Source: Atopsyche davidsoni
Taxonomy: Eukaryota; Arthropoda; Insecta; Trichoptera; Hydrobiosidae
Direction of reading: 5' to 3'
NCBI GenBank assembly: GCA_022113835.1
Contig: JAILWY010000023.1
Coordinates: 10,850,001 to 10,914,000 of the forward strand
DNA length: 64,000 nucleotides
Both the position numbers and the translations under genes were made by a program. The notes under the pieces were generated by a model. That model did no database searches. It saw nothing but the letters and a program-made list of their open reading frames with translations, and was not told the DNA's origin. Each line of letters starts with the position of its first letter. Position 1 is the stretch's first letter. Below are positions 51,017-64,000 of this stretch, in pieces.

Positions 51017-52845
51017 ATGGAGCTCAAAGAATCTTTGCTTCTTGCATGTCTACTTATTTGCAGTTTTCAAAGAGCACATACTCAAGGTAATTTCAAGAAT
51101 ATACTTTGTAAAATGACATAGTTTCGTAACTTTTCCAGTTACTGTGTTTTAACAAATAAGACTATATATAAGTAAACTTTTATATCAATTAGTTTAAAGA
51201 AAACTTTTTCTTTCATAAAAATGAATGTTTTTTCGCAATATCTACCAATTTACAATTCTGGATATTTTTTGTATGATCAGTAACTGTTTTCGTCTTTGTG
51301 TGAAATTGATTGATATAATAAAGAGTTTTCTTTTATAAAAGTGTAATGATATATTGTAGTCTATAATATTTACGTAATCATTCCACACATGATACGAGAA
51401 AAATCCCTGAAAGATTTTTTCACAACACTGGTGCGATTTAAACCTAAATTTCTGATTCTATCGCGTCTTGTTTTTCTTTGCCAATTGAGCTACAGCACCA
51501 CTGCAATTGAGTAGGAGTTTGTAACATGCTGCGATGGGCACGTGGTTGGATCTTGCCACTGTTGTGAAAAAAAATTCAAAGGTTCTTCTCATCCTTTCAT
51601 GTGTGAATCGATTACTTAAATATTGTATACACATTAATTAAGGTTTATTAAAAATATTGTATTATAATCGCTAATAAAATATGGTAGTCGATTAATTATG
51701 CAGTTTAAGTTAAATATAAAAAAAATATTTTTATTTCAGAGCCATGTATGCTTGAATTAGGAGACAGACTGAAATCTCCAATATTTCCACCTCTTGTTTA
51801 TACACCTGAAGGGGAATTACTAAAAGGTCACAAAAATAAAATAAGATTGGCAAATGGAAAAACAGCTTCACTTTCATGTCATAGTAACTCTTTCAAGAAA
51901 TACCAAAATTTACACACAATAAATGTTACTTGCAATGATGACTCATTGATGGTCGGAAGTACACAAGAAAAATTTAAAGATTTGAGCTGTGATTTGAGGA
52001 TATTAGAAGAGGTCAAAGGGAGTGTTTCTGGTTGTCCAAGTACCAGTCAAGGCATATTTTATGAATATTTTGATAGCAAAAGATCTACTCACATAAAGTT
52101 AGCTGAAGTATGTTACGATTATCAAAATGACAGGAATGTTTTTACAAGAATTTTAATGACCAAAAATGCAGAGATCGATATGAGTTTCCAACATGACAAG
52201 ACTTTACCTGACAATAGCAATATTCGTCACACAATCGAAACCATGACAGCTTACCGAGCCGATAATGTGAAGAAAAGTTTACAAAGTATTCTTTCTGATG
52301 ATTCTGAAATAGCGGAGGAGACTTTGCTGCAAGTGAGACTTCTGCCCCGAGTGTTCTTTAATGAACAATTGGAAGAAGTAGTCAAGTTCTCAACAAATAA
52401 TGTAGGAGTTTGGAAAACAGTAGCACACGGAAATTGGAAAAAGATCATTGAAAGCATAAAGTCTTATTCTGAAAATAAAAAAGAATCATTAGAAGTTATT
52501 TTCGGTAGTCACGGTGAATTGTCACTTCCTACGTCAAATGGCAAAGAAGCAAAAATAAAGTTGAATGAGAAAATACCCATTCCTCAGTATTTGTGGACAG
52601 TTGTTCATGAAACAGCTTCTGGGAAAGCAGTGGCAGTTGTCACTATAAACAATCCATTCCTATCAACCAATAATTTGAAGAAAGATGTATTTTGTAAAAG
52701 TGAATGTGAACAAATTTCTTGGCTTCAAAGACTACTTAAAAACCAAAATTATGACAGACCTTACTATGGATATACTTTCTGTTGCTCTTTGAAAGATTTT
52801 GGATTATTTTCACCAATTACAACAACCAAGTTATTAATTGACTAA
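51017..52845 (+). CDS. Secreted endonuclease_NS-like protein, catalytic residues lost (copy 2)
   Basis: Two exons: 51017-51086 (signal peptide MELKESLLLACLLICSFQRA, cut near HTQ) and 51740-52845, giving 391 residues. It has the same layout and intron position as copy 1. Family blocks are GNWKKII, IFGSHGELSLPT, PIPQYLWTVV, AVAVVTINNPFLS, VFCKSECEQISWL and YYGYTFCCSLKDF. The RGHLxP active-site block reads QVRLLP (about 222-227), so the catalytic His appears to be Arg. The metal-ligand Asn is Ala (TVAHGNW) and the Glu after NW is Ile. Identity to copy 1 is modest, so the duplication is old, yet both frames are intact. That argues for a kept non-enzymatic role. AATAAA lies at 52857-52862. Confidence 0.83.
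51405..51507 (-). repeat. tRNA-derived SINE-like relic
   Basis: In the intron of copy 2. On the minus strand an A-box-like TAGCTCAATTGG (complement of 51481-51492) is followed by a B-box-like GGTTTAAATCG (complement of 51434-51444). GGTGC near the start and GCACC near the end resemble an acceptor stem. The T stem does not pair, so it is a degenerate tRNA or SINE, not a working tRNA gene. Confidence 0.55.
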
Positions 52846-55800
52846 ATAATATAACTAATAAAAAATAAAATCTCCGTTAAACAATATCTTTTCAATAATT
52901 TTAAACTAAGGAACTTAAATAAAATGTAATGAAATATACATGTTGAAATTACAAAAGGATATATTTTAATAGCAAATAATATAATACATTGATCTCACAT
53001 TTTAATAATGTATACTTCAATCTGATGTAGCTCTGCGACCTCTTAAGTCAAAAAATAATCAAGGCAAAAGCACACGGTTCAGTTGATATTTTAAAACTGA
53101 TGCTATTGTTCAAACATTTTTTGCTTATTCTTATTGATGTAGATACCTATACTAACATAAAACTTTTTTCAATAATAGATTTGAAAAATAAAATACAGCG
53201 ATTTGATGTAAATTCACAAATTAAAGGGATATGGTAACACAATCTGTTTTATTTATATCAAAATTTATGACAACATGCTTTAAAAAATAGTATATTCGAG
53301 TACCTATTAGTATTTACGTTATATCAATACACAATAACGATTATATCCCGAACCATTCAACCATTTAATAAAATTAAAATGAATAAGCTTATTTCCTTTC
53401 AACAATGCAATGGTATTTGTATTCTTGATAAACATCTTCGGTGGATAGGAAATAAGTTATTATGAAAACATAGATTTGATTAGATGTTATAAAATATCAA
53501 CACTATATTATAAAAACATCCACTGTTATTAATGTATTTTTCAAATTCACATAGTTCAAAAGTAAAGAAACAATTTAAGATTATTACACATAAATATATA
53601 ATGTAAAAGTTAAAATATCAAATCAACAAAAAAAATGTAATGTTGTTTGGACTTCAGTTAAAAATTAATGATGCAAATACAGTCAGAAAATATATGTTGG
53701 ACTAGTTTTAAAAAGATATGAATGATATACTACTAGGTGAATTTTTATTATAAATATACAAAATTTACAATCTAAGGATGTTGCAAGGCGGCTAATGCAA
53801 ATGAGGAATTTTGAAAACTATAAAAGCAGATTAGCCATGAACAACTTCAAACAATTTCAATTATCTTATGTTTACAGTTATATAATAAGTTTACCAAGAT
53901 AATAGCTTAGTTTATGAAAAACATTTAATAATGTTTATATTTAAAGATGGATGCCTTATTTATTTGAGAAACACTCAGCTATGATGGTTCTGCCAGAAAC
54001 TTCATGTAGTTTTCTCAAGGCTGAATTATTCCTAAATGATCAAAAGCTTTTAGTGATATGATTGAATTAATGAATCAGAAAACACAAAAGTTGTTGGGTA
54101 ATAAATATGTAATTCCGGACTACTTGCTGGTAAAGTATTATTTTAATAATATAAATTTGTAAATAATGTAAGTAATTATTTAATATGAAAAATCAGAGAG
54201 AAATGTAATTTATTTCATGAATAAGGAAAGCAACAAGCAGGATAGATTAATCCAGAATATATAATGTATATGTTTGTGTTATTGGCACCATTAACTACTT
54301 TAAGATATAAGTATCCAATTACTGAAAAAAAAAAAATAAGAAGTGAAGAGATACAGCCTAATTGACAATAACATTCCGTTAGCAGTATTTAAGTAGTGTT
54401 AACTATATATATATTTAAATCAAATTTAAGCATTAGAAAACACACAAAACATTGCATTATTAATTATTACCTTAACGTTTGGGGATGATGGTTTCAAGCA
54501 TTTATGAAACGTAAAATTTTGAGGTGTGTAATTGCCATAGTTATTTTCATAAGAAAAATGTGAAGTTAGCTTCAGCTTGTAATAGTAAGTAGTTAAAGCA
54601 TTTAAAAAAAAAAACAAATATATATATTTAACTGAAGCTGTAATGCATTTAGAGGCTACAGAATTTCAGTTGAAATTTATATTATATACAATTAAATATT
54701 TTATGAACTTCATGATACTTTATATACTATTCGTACTACCAAAAATTCCGTATTAGGAAAATTAAAATACTTTTAATAAATAATATGTGAAAGAAAAAAC
54801 AGAAGAAATCAAATAATTGCTTTTAGTAACAAATAAATGTAATGACAGATCACGATTTGACGATAAGAGAATATAAATATTAGTAAGTAAATCCAAACAC
54901 ACAAAAAATATAATCATGTCAGATTACACAGGTGGCAATCTATTAAAAAAAAAACTGCTTCATTTAACAAATCACTAGCAAAGCAGTACTAATCACCTAT
55001 ATATGGACTCCATCCAGGGATTTTCATGTTAATCTCCCTTGGATATAAACAAAAATAAAAAAATATAATTATTGCATGTCATCTGTTTATAAAATAATAG
55101 AATACATTGACTATAACTAAACACTAAACAGATATTACATGTACGTATTTTAACATTTTATTTGATCTAGTAAATCATAAATATTGAAAATTAAATCATA
55201 CAACCATTATACATACATTACAACATGTATTGAAAAAAAACATATATTTCAACATTTTATTGTATTTAACCATATTTATAGGTATTCATTAATTAATTTA
55301 TAAAAAAGCTGATACAGTAAGCAAAATGTGTTCTACGGCAGTAAAAGTGTACGAGATTTTCTATTTCTTTAAAATAATTATTTGTATAAAAATTAAACGA
55401 GTCAGTTTCACCAAAAAACTAATTGAATTCTGAGAAGTTGAATTTAGGAAATTTGTCCAAAATGAATGCTAATTTTATAGAAGTTACACTGAGACCAAGA
55501 AAAGAAGATGGATTTTGGGAAACATTTGAGTCAAAAATATTATATATTTAGAGGAATTTTGTCGATACAACTATTTTATACTGTCGTTAAATCATCTTCA
55601 ACGTTTTATTTACAATGTAATACAATACGTTTCCCTTTCAAAATTTTTTAATTGAAACAAATCCTAATAAAACACGATCAAATGTGTCAGTTTTCAAGAT
55701 TTTTTATTGGTAATCGTTTAGATTTGATACAAAATTGAAATTTTTTTTTCTTAGATTATAAACACTTCAAAATTTTATTGAGATTTTTTAGCGAACAGCT

Positions 55801-56466
55801 AGCTATAAATGAGGAGAATTCCCTTAGTTCCTATATTCTTAATATATAACATCAACACGGGAGGATTTTTGTCTCCTTATACTTACGGATTTTATACATA
55901 CACCTATAAACATACATTTTTTGGAAAAAGTGTGTTATAAAATTATCAAAACAAACTTTTATAGTAAATTCCACAGTGATTACATTTGTCTTAAGAAGTA
56001 TATATGGATTTAGATAATAATTCACAATTTGTTATAGTTTATTTCCGAAAGGAGAGACACTGGATATTTGCCAAGTGATAAACAAATAAACGGTATAATT
56101 AGTAAGTTTCTGCTAATGCCACTAGAATTCATCATTTTCCTAAGAACACACAGGCTGAAAACAGCCAAGCATCTTTGGACACAAAATAATTCAATGATGT
56201 ATCAAAATGTTTCAAGAGTTACACTACCAGTCCAGACGTATGTAAATGTCATTGGACACCAAAAATTTATTTGGATTTATGTTCACAAAAGCCAATGTTT
56301 TATACAGTATAGTATATTAAAAACTATGCTAAAATCTCTAGAACTCCAGAGTAGGATATTTGGCAACTCCAGTAGCATCTAAGATACCGACTAACTAGCA
56401 AACTAAAATCATATGAGAAATTTTCAACCTTTTGATACATTCTTGAGTGCTCGGTGGCTGGCAATC
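52846..56466. other. AT-rich gene-poor stretch
   Basis: 3' flank of nuclease-like copy 2 and the 3' untranslated region or flank of Rab10 on the minus strand. Only short frames without domains (for example 54426-54617 and 56068-56382). No RNA gene or transposon was recognised. Confidence 0.55.
52857..52862 (+). terminator. Polyadenylation signal of nuclease-like copy 2
   Basis: AATAAA 12 bases after the stop codon. Another hexamer follows almost at once. Confidence 0.6.
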
Positions 56467-57894
56467 TTAAGAGCAGCACTGGCGACCTCCGGAGCCTGTG
56501 CGCTCTGTCCTGCGCTCTACTAGTAATCGGTCTTGCGTGTCTCCAGCTTCGCGGCCAGCGGTTTTTTCTAGAATTGCTTCAGCCAGTTGACAGAATGCTT
56601 CATTTATGTTCATATCTGTCTTAGCTGATGTTTCCATAAAAGAAATTCCATATTCACGGCCAATCTGTAAAGATACCAAATGAAATTGTTTATTTTGGTT
56701 GATGGGTGCAATTTATACATATACAGTATTTCTGTGTAATGACTTACCGCTTCACCTCTAGCTTTACTTACAACTCTTCTCTCTTCCATATCACATTTAT
56801 TTCCCAATATCATTCTTTCTACATCTTCATTTGCATGCTAAAAAGATTGAAAAATTATCAGTTATTAATTATCAAAGAAAGTAACAAGTTACTATCCAAA
56901 ATAAATACAAATATTACTTCATCAATATTTCGTAGCCATTTGACTATATTCTCAAAACTTTTTTCATCTGTGATATCATAGACAAGCATGATGCCCATGG
57001 CTCCTCGGTAATAGGAGGTAGTGATTGTATGGAATCTCTCTTGACCGGCAGTGTCCCATATTTGTAATTTAATTTTTTTACCTCGCAGTTCAATTGTCTT
57101 AATTTTAAAATCTATTCCTGAAGAAGAAACAAACACGTAAAGAAATTAGTGAATAGGTAGTTTTCAGATTTCGCTGGATGTATCATTTAGTTAACATAAA
57201 ACTATAACAGATATTGGCAGGATGTCAGTAATCAAACTTGTGTGATTCGGTAAAACCGAGAACTGAAGATAACACAAGAATGCTGTAATTCAGAAGTGTG
57301 AGTAATATATATAAAAGGAAAAAGGGATTTTTACACGGATAACATTAAAATTAACTAAAAGAGAAATATTTATGATTAATAAAATATATAATAATTTGCA
57401 TAACTATAATATTCTGGGGAATATAAATGAAAAAAAAAACATTTATATTAATTTAGGTATATAAAGAATATGAATTATAATAAAAAATAAGATGAAATAG
57501 AGCATGTTCGAAATGGAAATAAAAAAAAATATATAACGTAATTAAGAATAACTAGCTCTTATTGACCAAAGTCCTTTGACAATAAATTAACAAAGGAAAT
57601 TAACGTTTAGAAGGTCACTAATGCTTACTACTAAGAAGAAGCAAATAAATATAATATTTTTCTATTGACTTCGTAATAATGACGACAGCGGGATAAGAAT
57701 ACAATTTATGTTTTAGGAATATCAATGTACGAAACCCACCCTTATACTTGTCAAGGTGACGACTTACCTATTGTAGAAATGAAGGTCGTGGTAAATGCAT
57801 CGTCAGAAAATCTAAATAGAATGCACGTTTTTCCAACACCTGAGTCACCGATCAATAATAATTTAAATAAAAGATCGTATGTTTTTTTCGCCAT
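56467..57894 (-). CDS. Rab10: Ras-related GTPase Rab10
   Basis: Four exons (5' to 3'): 57894-57768, 57117-56918, 56837-56748, 56664-56467, giving 204 residues. It starts [19 protein letters not shown]; the [11 protein letters not shown] start separates Rab10 from Rab8 (MAKTYDYLFK). G motifs: P-loop GDSGVGKT (16-23), switch I Thr in TFISTIGIDF, WDTAGQE, NKCD and ETSAK. RabF motif [14 protein letters not shown] is present. It ends GGRQCCS, with a geranylgeranylated Cys pair one residue from the end. Rab10 cycles GTP/GDP on Golgi, endosomal and basolateral transport carriers; in fly follicle cells it directs basement-membrane secretion. All residues for nucleotide cycling are present. Confidence 0.96.
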
Positions 57895-58439
57895 TTTAAG
57901 TGATTATCTGTGCTGAACGCAAACCGCTCTTCAGACATTCGCGTTTGACGTTATGTCAAGTGTTGCCCTCATAGGGATTGAAAATTTAATCCCCGCCTGT
58001 CTATATACGGTTGTGATCCCTAAATAAATAAGAGTATGTGCACACTGACCAACTATATTTAATTAATAAATTGACTGTGAGTTAACCATACGTTGCTTAA
58101 ATTTAAAAATGAGTGTTTTATTTAACTTGTTTAGTGTTTTAGGTCGCTAATTATTGTTAACTTTAATAAGTCTTTCAGAAGTACGACAATTATTTCCGTT
58201 GAAATTCTAAATGCCTCAGATTAAACAGTGATTACGAATTTTCTGTCAAAATACAAATCCCAGTATTTCTTAGGAAAATAAAATCTTAATATATTTATAG
58301 TTACCTCCTCTAACGATTTTCTAGAAAATTAATTCAGTAATAATCAATTGTCATGTAGGAGTTGTTACCTACAAGTACCTACATTATATAACGTGTACAT
58401 GGGTTAAGTAATTAAATCCACTGGATACACGATGTGAGT

Positions 58440-58800
58440 AATAAAATCCATTGGAATGTGCTATACATTCCATTGATCAGCGGTCAGTGACACCCTTTAA
58501 TATTTTGTTTGGAATTTATCCCAGCGACGCCCTTTTGTTTATGTTATTTCAGAATAGCGTCGGGACGCTATATAAAGAGCCTCATACGCTCCTCTGGGCA
58601 GAGAGACCTCTAGGTATCGAGACAGTAACCACATATATTTATCCTTCCGTGTAGTTATTATAAATAAAGTACGAATACGTAAAATATTTCGCCAGCCTTC
58701 TGATTTCCAACCTTACATCAATCTTGCAACCACAACATCACATCAACGAAATTGGAGACTACAACACTTCATAATACTTCAGCGAAAGTCTAATGGATAT
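58440..58800 (+). mobile_element. Possible LTR-retroelement remnant
   Basis: A short frame (58451-58654) carries RSVTPFNILFG, reminiscent of the end of retroelement integrases. Downstream come TATATAAAGAG (about 58569), a compact GC-richer stretch and AATAAA (about 58664), an order like an LTR (TATA, then poly(A) signal). No second LTR, protease, reverse transcriptase or target duplication is visible. It is a broken scrap at most. Confidence 0.3.
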
Positions 58801-59519
58801 TTTTAAAACGATTTCAATATGCGTCTAAAGAACTATTTTGTATTTTTTTTTATCTGCAAGACTTCCTTTATATTTTGCATTTTTTTTTGGTGTCATTATT
58901 CAGTATGAGGTTTTATGAATTGATTCTGTATTGTTGTTAGTATGAAATGGATTTGTAAAGTAAGGTATCTTATTTTGGCTATATTTTTCGAAACAATAAG
59001 TACAGTCTACTACAGCTGATAGTGTGAGGAAAAATGTGCATTAGAAGAATGAAACTAATGTGGATGTGGAATTCATGCCAGTGGCTGGAAGTCGGTAATA
59101 CAGCTGAACTAATAGCGAAAATACAATTTATTATGTGAGTTATGATGTATGTAACTTCAAGTAAGGTTTAAGTGTTTAAAAAATCTTATGATTTTCTGAG
59201 ATGATCTTTTTTATTTTTGAGATTTGTGATACCTCTTTTGAGAATAAAAAATGATTGATACATTTGTGTAATACAAAAGTTTATACTGTTTTTTTGGTCT
59301 ATTATGAATGTAAGATATTTATTAAAAATATAAATAAATTTGTGTGTTTGTAGGTTTTGGCAGCCGTTGTTATTACAAATACTCATTCTTGGGTGCTATG
59401 ATACAGTTTTGCTTGTTTAATGTTCCAACATTTTCGTCCTAGTACTTTGTCCATTTTTAAGAAGCCTCAGTCATTATAAGTATTTTAACGCACCATTCTG
59501 AGATCTATTATATTGGGTA

Positions 59520-59541
59520 CTCAGGAGTGTACACTCCTGAG
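59520..59541. repeat. Perfect 22-bp palindrome
   Basis: CTCAGGAGTGT followed immediately by its complement ACACTCCTGAG, with no loop. It lies 3' of DHX38. Confidence 0.95.
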
Positions 59542-59780
59542 CATAGAGAACAAACATGCAGTATTCAGCCTCAGGTCGCCGTTTTTATTAACACTGTCAA
59601 GACTGATAAGACGAGCATTTGAAGTTTATAAGTAAAATATGGCCCGTTTCTATAAAATACTCAACCAACACCAAGTCTGGGCAGCAGTGAAATCTGTACA
59701 TCCGCTCGTTTTTGTATAGTATAATATATAGTTACTTCGAAACTCAAACTTAAAGGAAAAAAAAGATTTTTGTAACATCT

Positions 59781-59786
59781 TTATTC
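59781..59786 (-). terminator. Polyadenylation signal of DHX38
   Basis: TTTATT on +, so AATAAA on the transcript strand, about 158 bases beyond the DHX38 stop. Confidence 0.55.
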
Positions 59787-59943
59787 TAACTGAATGTAAT
59801 TACACATTGATAATACGTATACATACAAAAATAAGAGAGTTCTTTCTAATATATTTATATTTGGAAAGAGTAATATAAACAAACACCTTGTATGATTAGT
59901 TTCTTCAAATTTATAAATGGAAAAAAGCAGGCTACATATGTTT

Positions 59944-62593
<2,650 letters not shown>

Positions 62594-64000
62594 CTGAAAA
62601 TAAAAGAAGTTCATAATGAGTTATAATTATATTTTACAGTTCATTTATTATTTAAAAAGTTAAATTAATTAGATATATGAATTAGTAAATGTGAATGATA
62701 AGTGAATAAAAATTCACACTGTTCTCGGAAGAATTATATCTCCGGGTGACTACCACAATGACCGATTGTGTATCTGTATGTTTATTTTCATAGACACATT
62801 ATAAAACACTCCATATTCTAAGGGTTTCAAATGTCCCAAGACTATTTTAATATTCTATGAGCTGTACATTTACTGGGATTTGTAAAGTGAGTACATACTT
62901 CATGGGACTAAATGATTTTATGATTTCTCTTTTATCCCTTCATATGAACACAACTAACTGGTTTTAAAAGTGAAGTCAATATAATTAGCTGTGTTCCTTG
63001 TGTACACAAAATAATATGGGTTTGAGTCTGTTCATTCCACAAGGAGATACCAACTCGACGCATTGATAAGATCACTAAAAAATAGATAAGATATCTTTTT
63101 CAAAAGAAAATGTAAATACAAAGCTTGCATAGTAGTACCTACTTATTAGATTTATGGATATTATAAACACAACAACAATAATACATTATATAATTTACAG
63201 ACGTGATATTAATTTTGTATTTTAAAATGAATAAAAATTGAACAATATTGTATCTGTAAAATAAATTTCATAGATTTTCACTTTTTAATTATAGCATCTT
63301 CAAATATTTCTACATTATTATTAACATACAAAATAGATGAAGGTTAACAAAAATATCTTTAGAAAAGAACAAAAAATGATTATTCATTTTAATGTACTTT
63401 AGAAAAATCCTAGTAACTTCAAAATGTCAATAATATTGGATTAAATTTACTTCCATCACATTCACCCAAAAAGTACTGCACAATCTGAAAAAAATATTAA
63501 GCAAAAATTTTATTTCTATATTTTCTTAGTAAATTTTAGGAGTCGAGCATCAAATGCAATTTGATACTCAGTAAAAAAAAAAAGTTGGTCGGCCCGGCAT
63601 TAAATATTGCCCGATCATTGATCAGTGTTCGAAATATTTCAATGCGGAAATAAAACCATTTCGCATGACGTAAGACTTATTGTTTATTACTACAATTAAT
63701 TTAAATGATGAAAAATACACGATGATGTAAATTTGGATATAGAAGTGACAGCATATATTATTGTGTTAAAAACATATTCACAGGCAAATACAAGAGACTT
63801 ACGACTACCGAAACGTCAATTGATTTGAACTATGGTTATTCTCTGAATTGCAAGTCAATCGATCCATTATTTTGCCGTGGAGAAAGATTTCTCCCATTCG
63901 AGTTTCCCGTTGATTTATAGCTGCAGGACAGATGCATGCGCACTAAGAACTTTTACTTTTGAAACGACCTAACTGGTTTCAGAACCTGAACTTTAGCAAA
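62594..64000 (-). other. Intron of DHX38 running off the window
   Basis: AT-rich. I searched by eye for the expected upstream helicase block ending in the MPGQEDIE type motif and found none, so the next exon lies beyond the edge. No other gene was seen. Confidence 0.6.

Larger units (their letters stand above)
57895..59943. other. Spacer between Rab10 start and DHX38 stop
   Basis: It holds the Rab10 promoter, a possible retroelement scrap near 58440-58800 and a 22-bp palindrome at 59520-59541. AATAAA on the minus strand at 59781-59786 probably serves DHX38. No gene was recognised. Confidence 0.55.

Noticed and set aside
51405..51507. Functional tRNA gene
   Set aside because: A and B boxes are present, but the T stem does not pair and the B box departs from consensus.
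56467..57894. Rab8 instead of Rab10
   Set aside because: The [11 protein letters not shown] start and the HANEDVERM block match Rab10; Rab8 has MAKTYDYLFK and HASADVEKM.

Overview
The window looks like nuclear DNA from an insect, most likely a moth or butterfly. It is AT-rich, and its genes have small exons, GT-AG introns and many near-neutral repeats. It carries insect-type genes (a Dachs-like class XX myosin, Morgue, TilB, Rab10 and nuclease-like secreted proteins). The order Lepidoptera is an inference from general character; no single marker proves it. I built the gene models by hand from splice sites and reading phase. In each complete model the exon lengths sum to a multiple of three.

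Bases 1-36,300 (+ strand) are dominated by one large gene, an unconventional myosin that I assign to Dachs (Fat/Hippo growth and planar-polarity pathway). Eight well-supported exons lie at 20978-36235. Two phase-compatible 5' exons are proposed at 4127-4259 and 8224-8484. Very large introns (about 12.5 and 9.8 kb) hold scattered GC-rich islands, homopurine and G-rich tracts and an inverted-repeat transposon-like element. I see no convincing second gene inside them.

Bases 39,200-49,000 are compact and gene-dense. In order they hold a small coiled-coil protein (-), proteasome subunit alpha-6 (+), morgue (-; zinc-finger-like motif, F-box and an E2-variant domain whose catalytic Cys is Gly) and tilB/DNAAF11 (+; dynein-arm assembly factor). 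Morgue and tilB are head-to-head. The 454 bp between them holds an X-box (RFX) directly next to a forkhead site, the arrangement expected for a ciliary gene.

Bases 48,984-52,845 hold two divergently transcribed paralogues of the secreted DNA/RNA non-specific endonuclease (dsRNase-like) family. Both appear to have lost every catalytic and metal-binding residue I can place. The left one is tail-to-tail with tilB, with only 24 bp between stop codons. The shared 606-bp promoter region is rich in GATA-factor sites. This pseudo-nuclease pair is the most novel item in the window.

Bases 52,846-64,000 hold an AT-rich gene-poor stretch, Rab10 (-), a spacer with a possible LTR-retroelement scrap, and the 3' two fifths of the spliceosomal helicase Prp16/DHX38 (-). 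The 5' part of DHX38 lies beyond the right edge. tRNA-derived SINE-like relics occur near 20.5, 51.4 and 62.3 kb.
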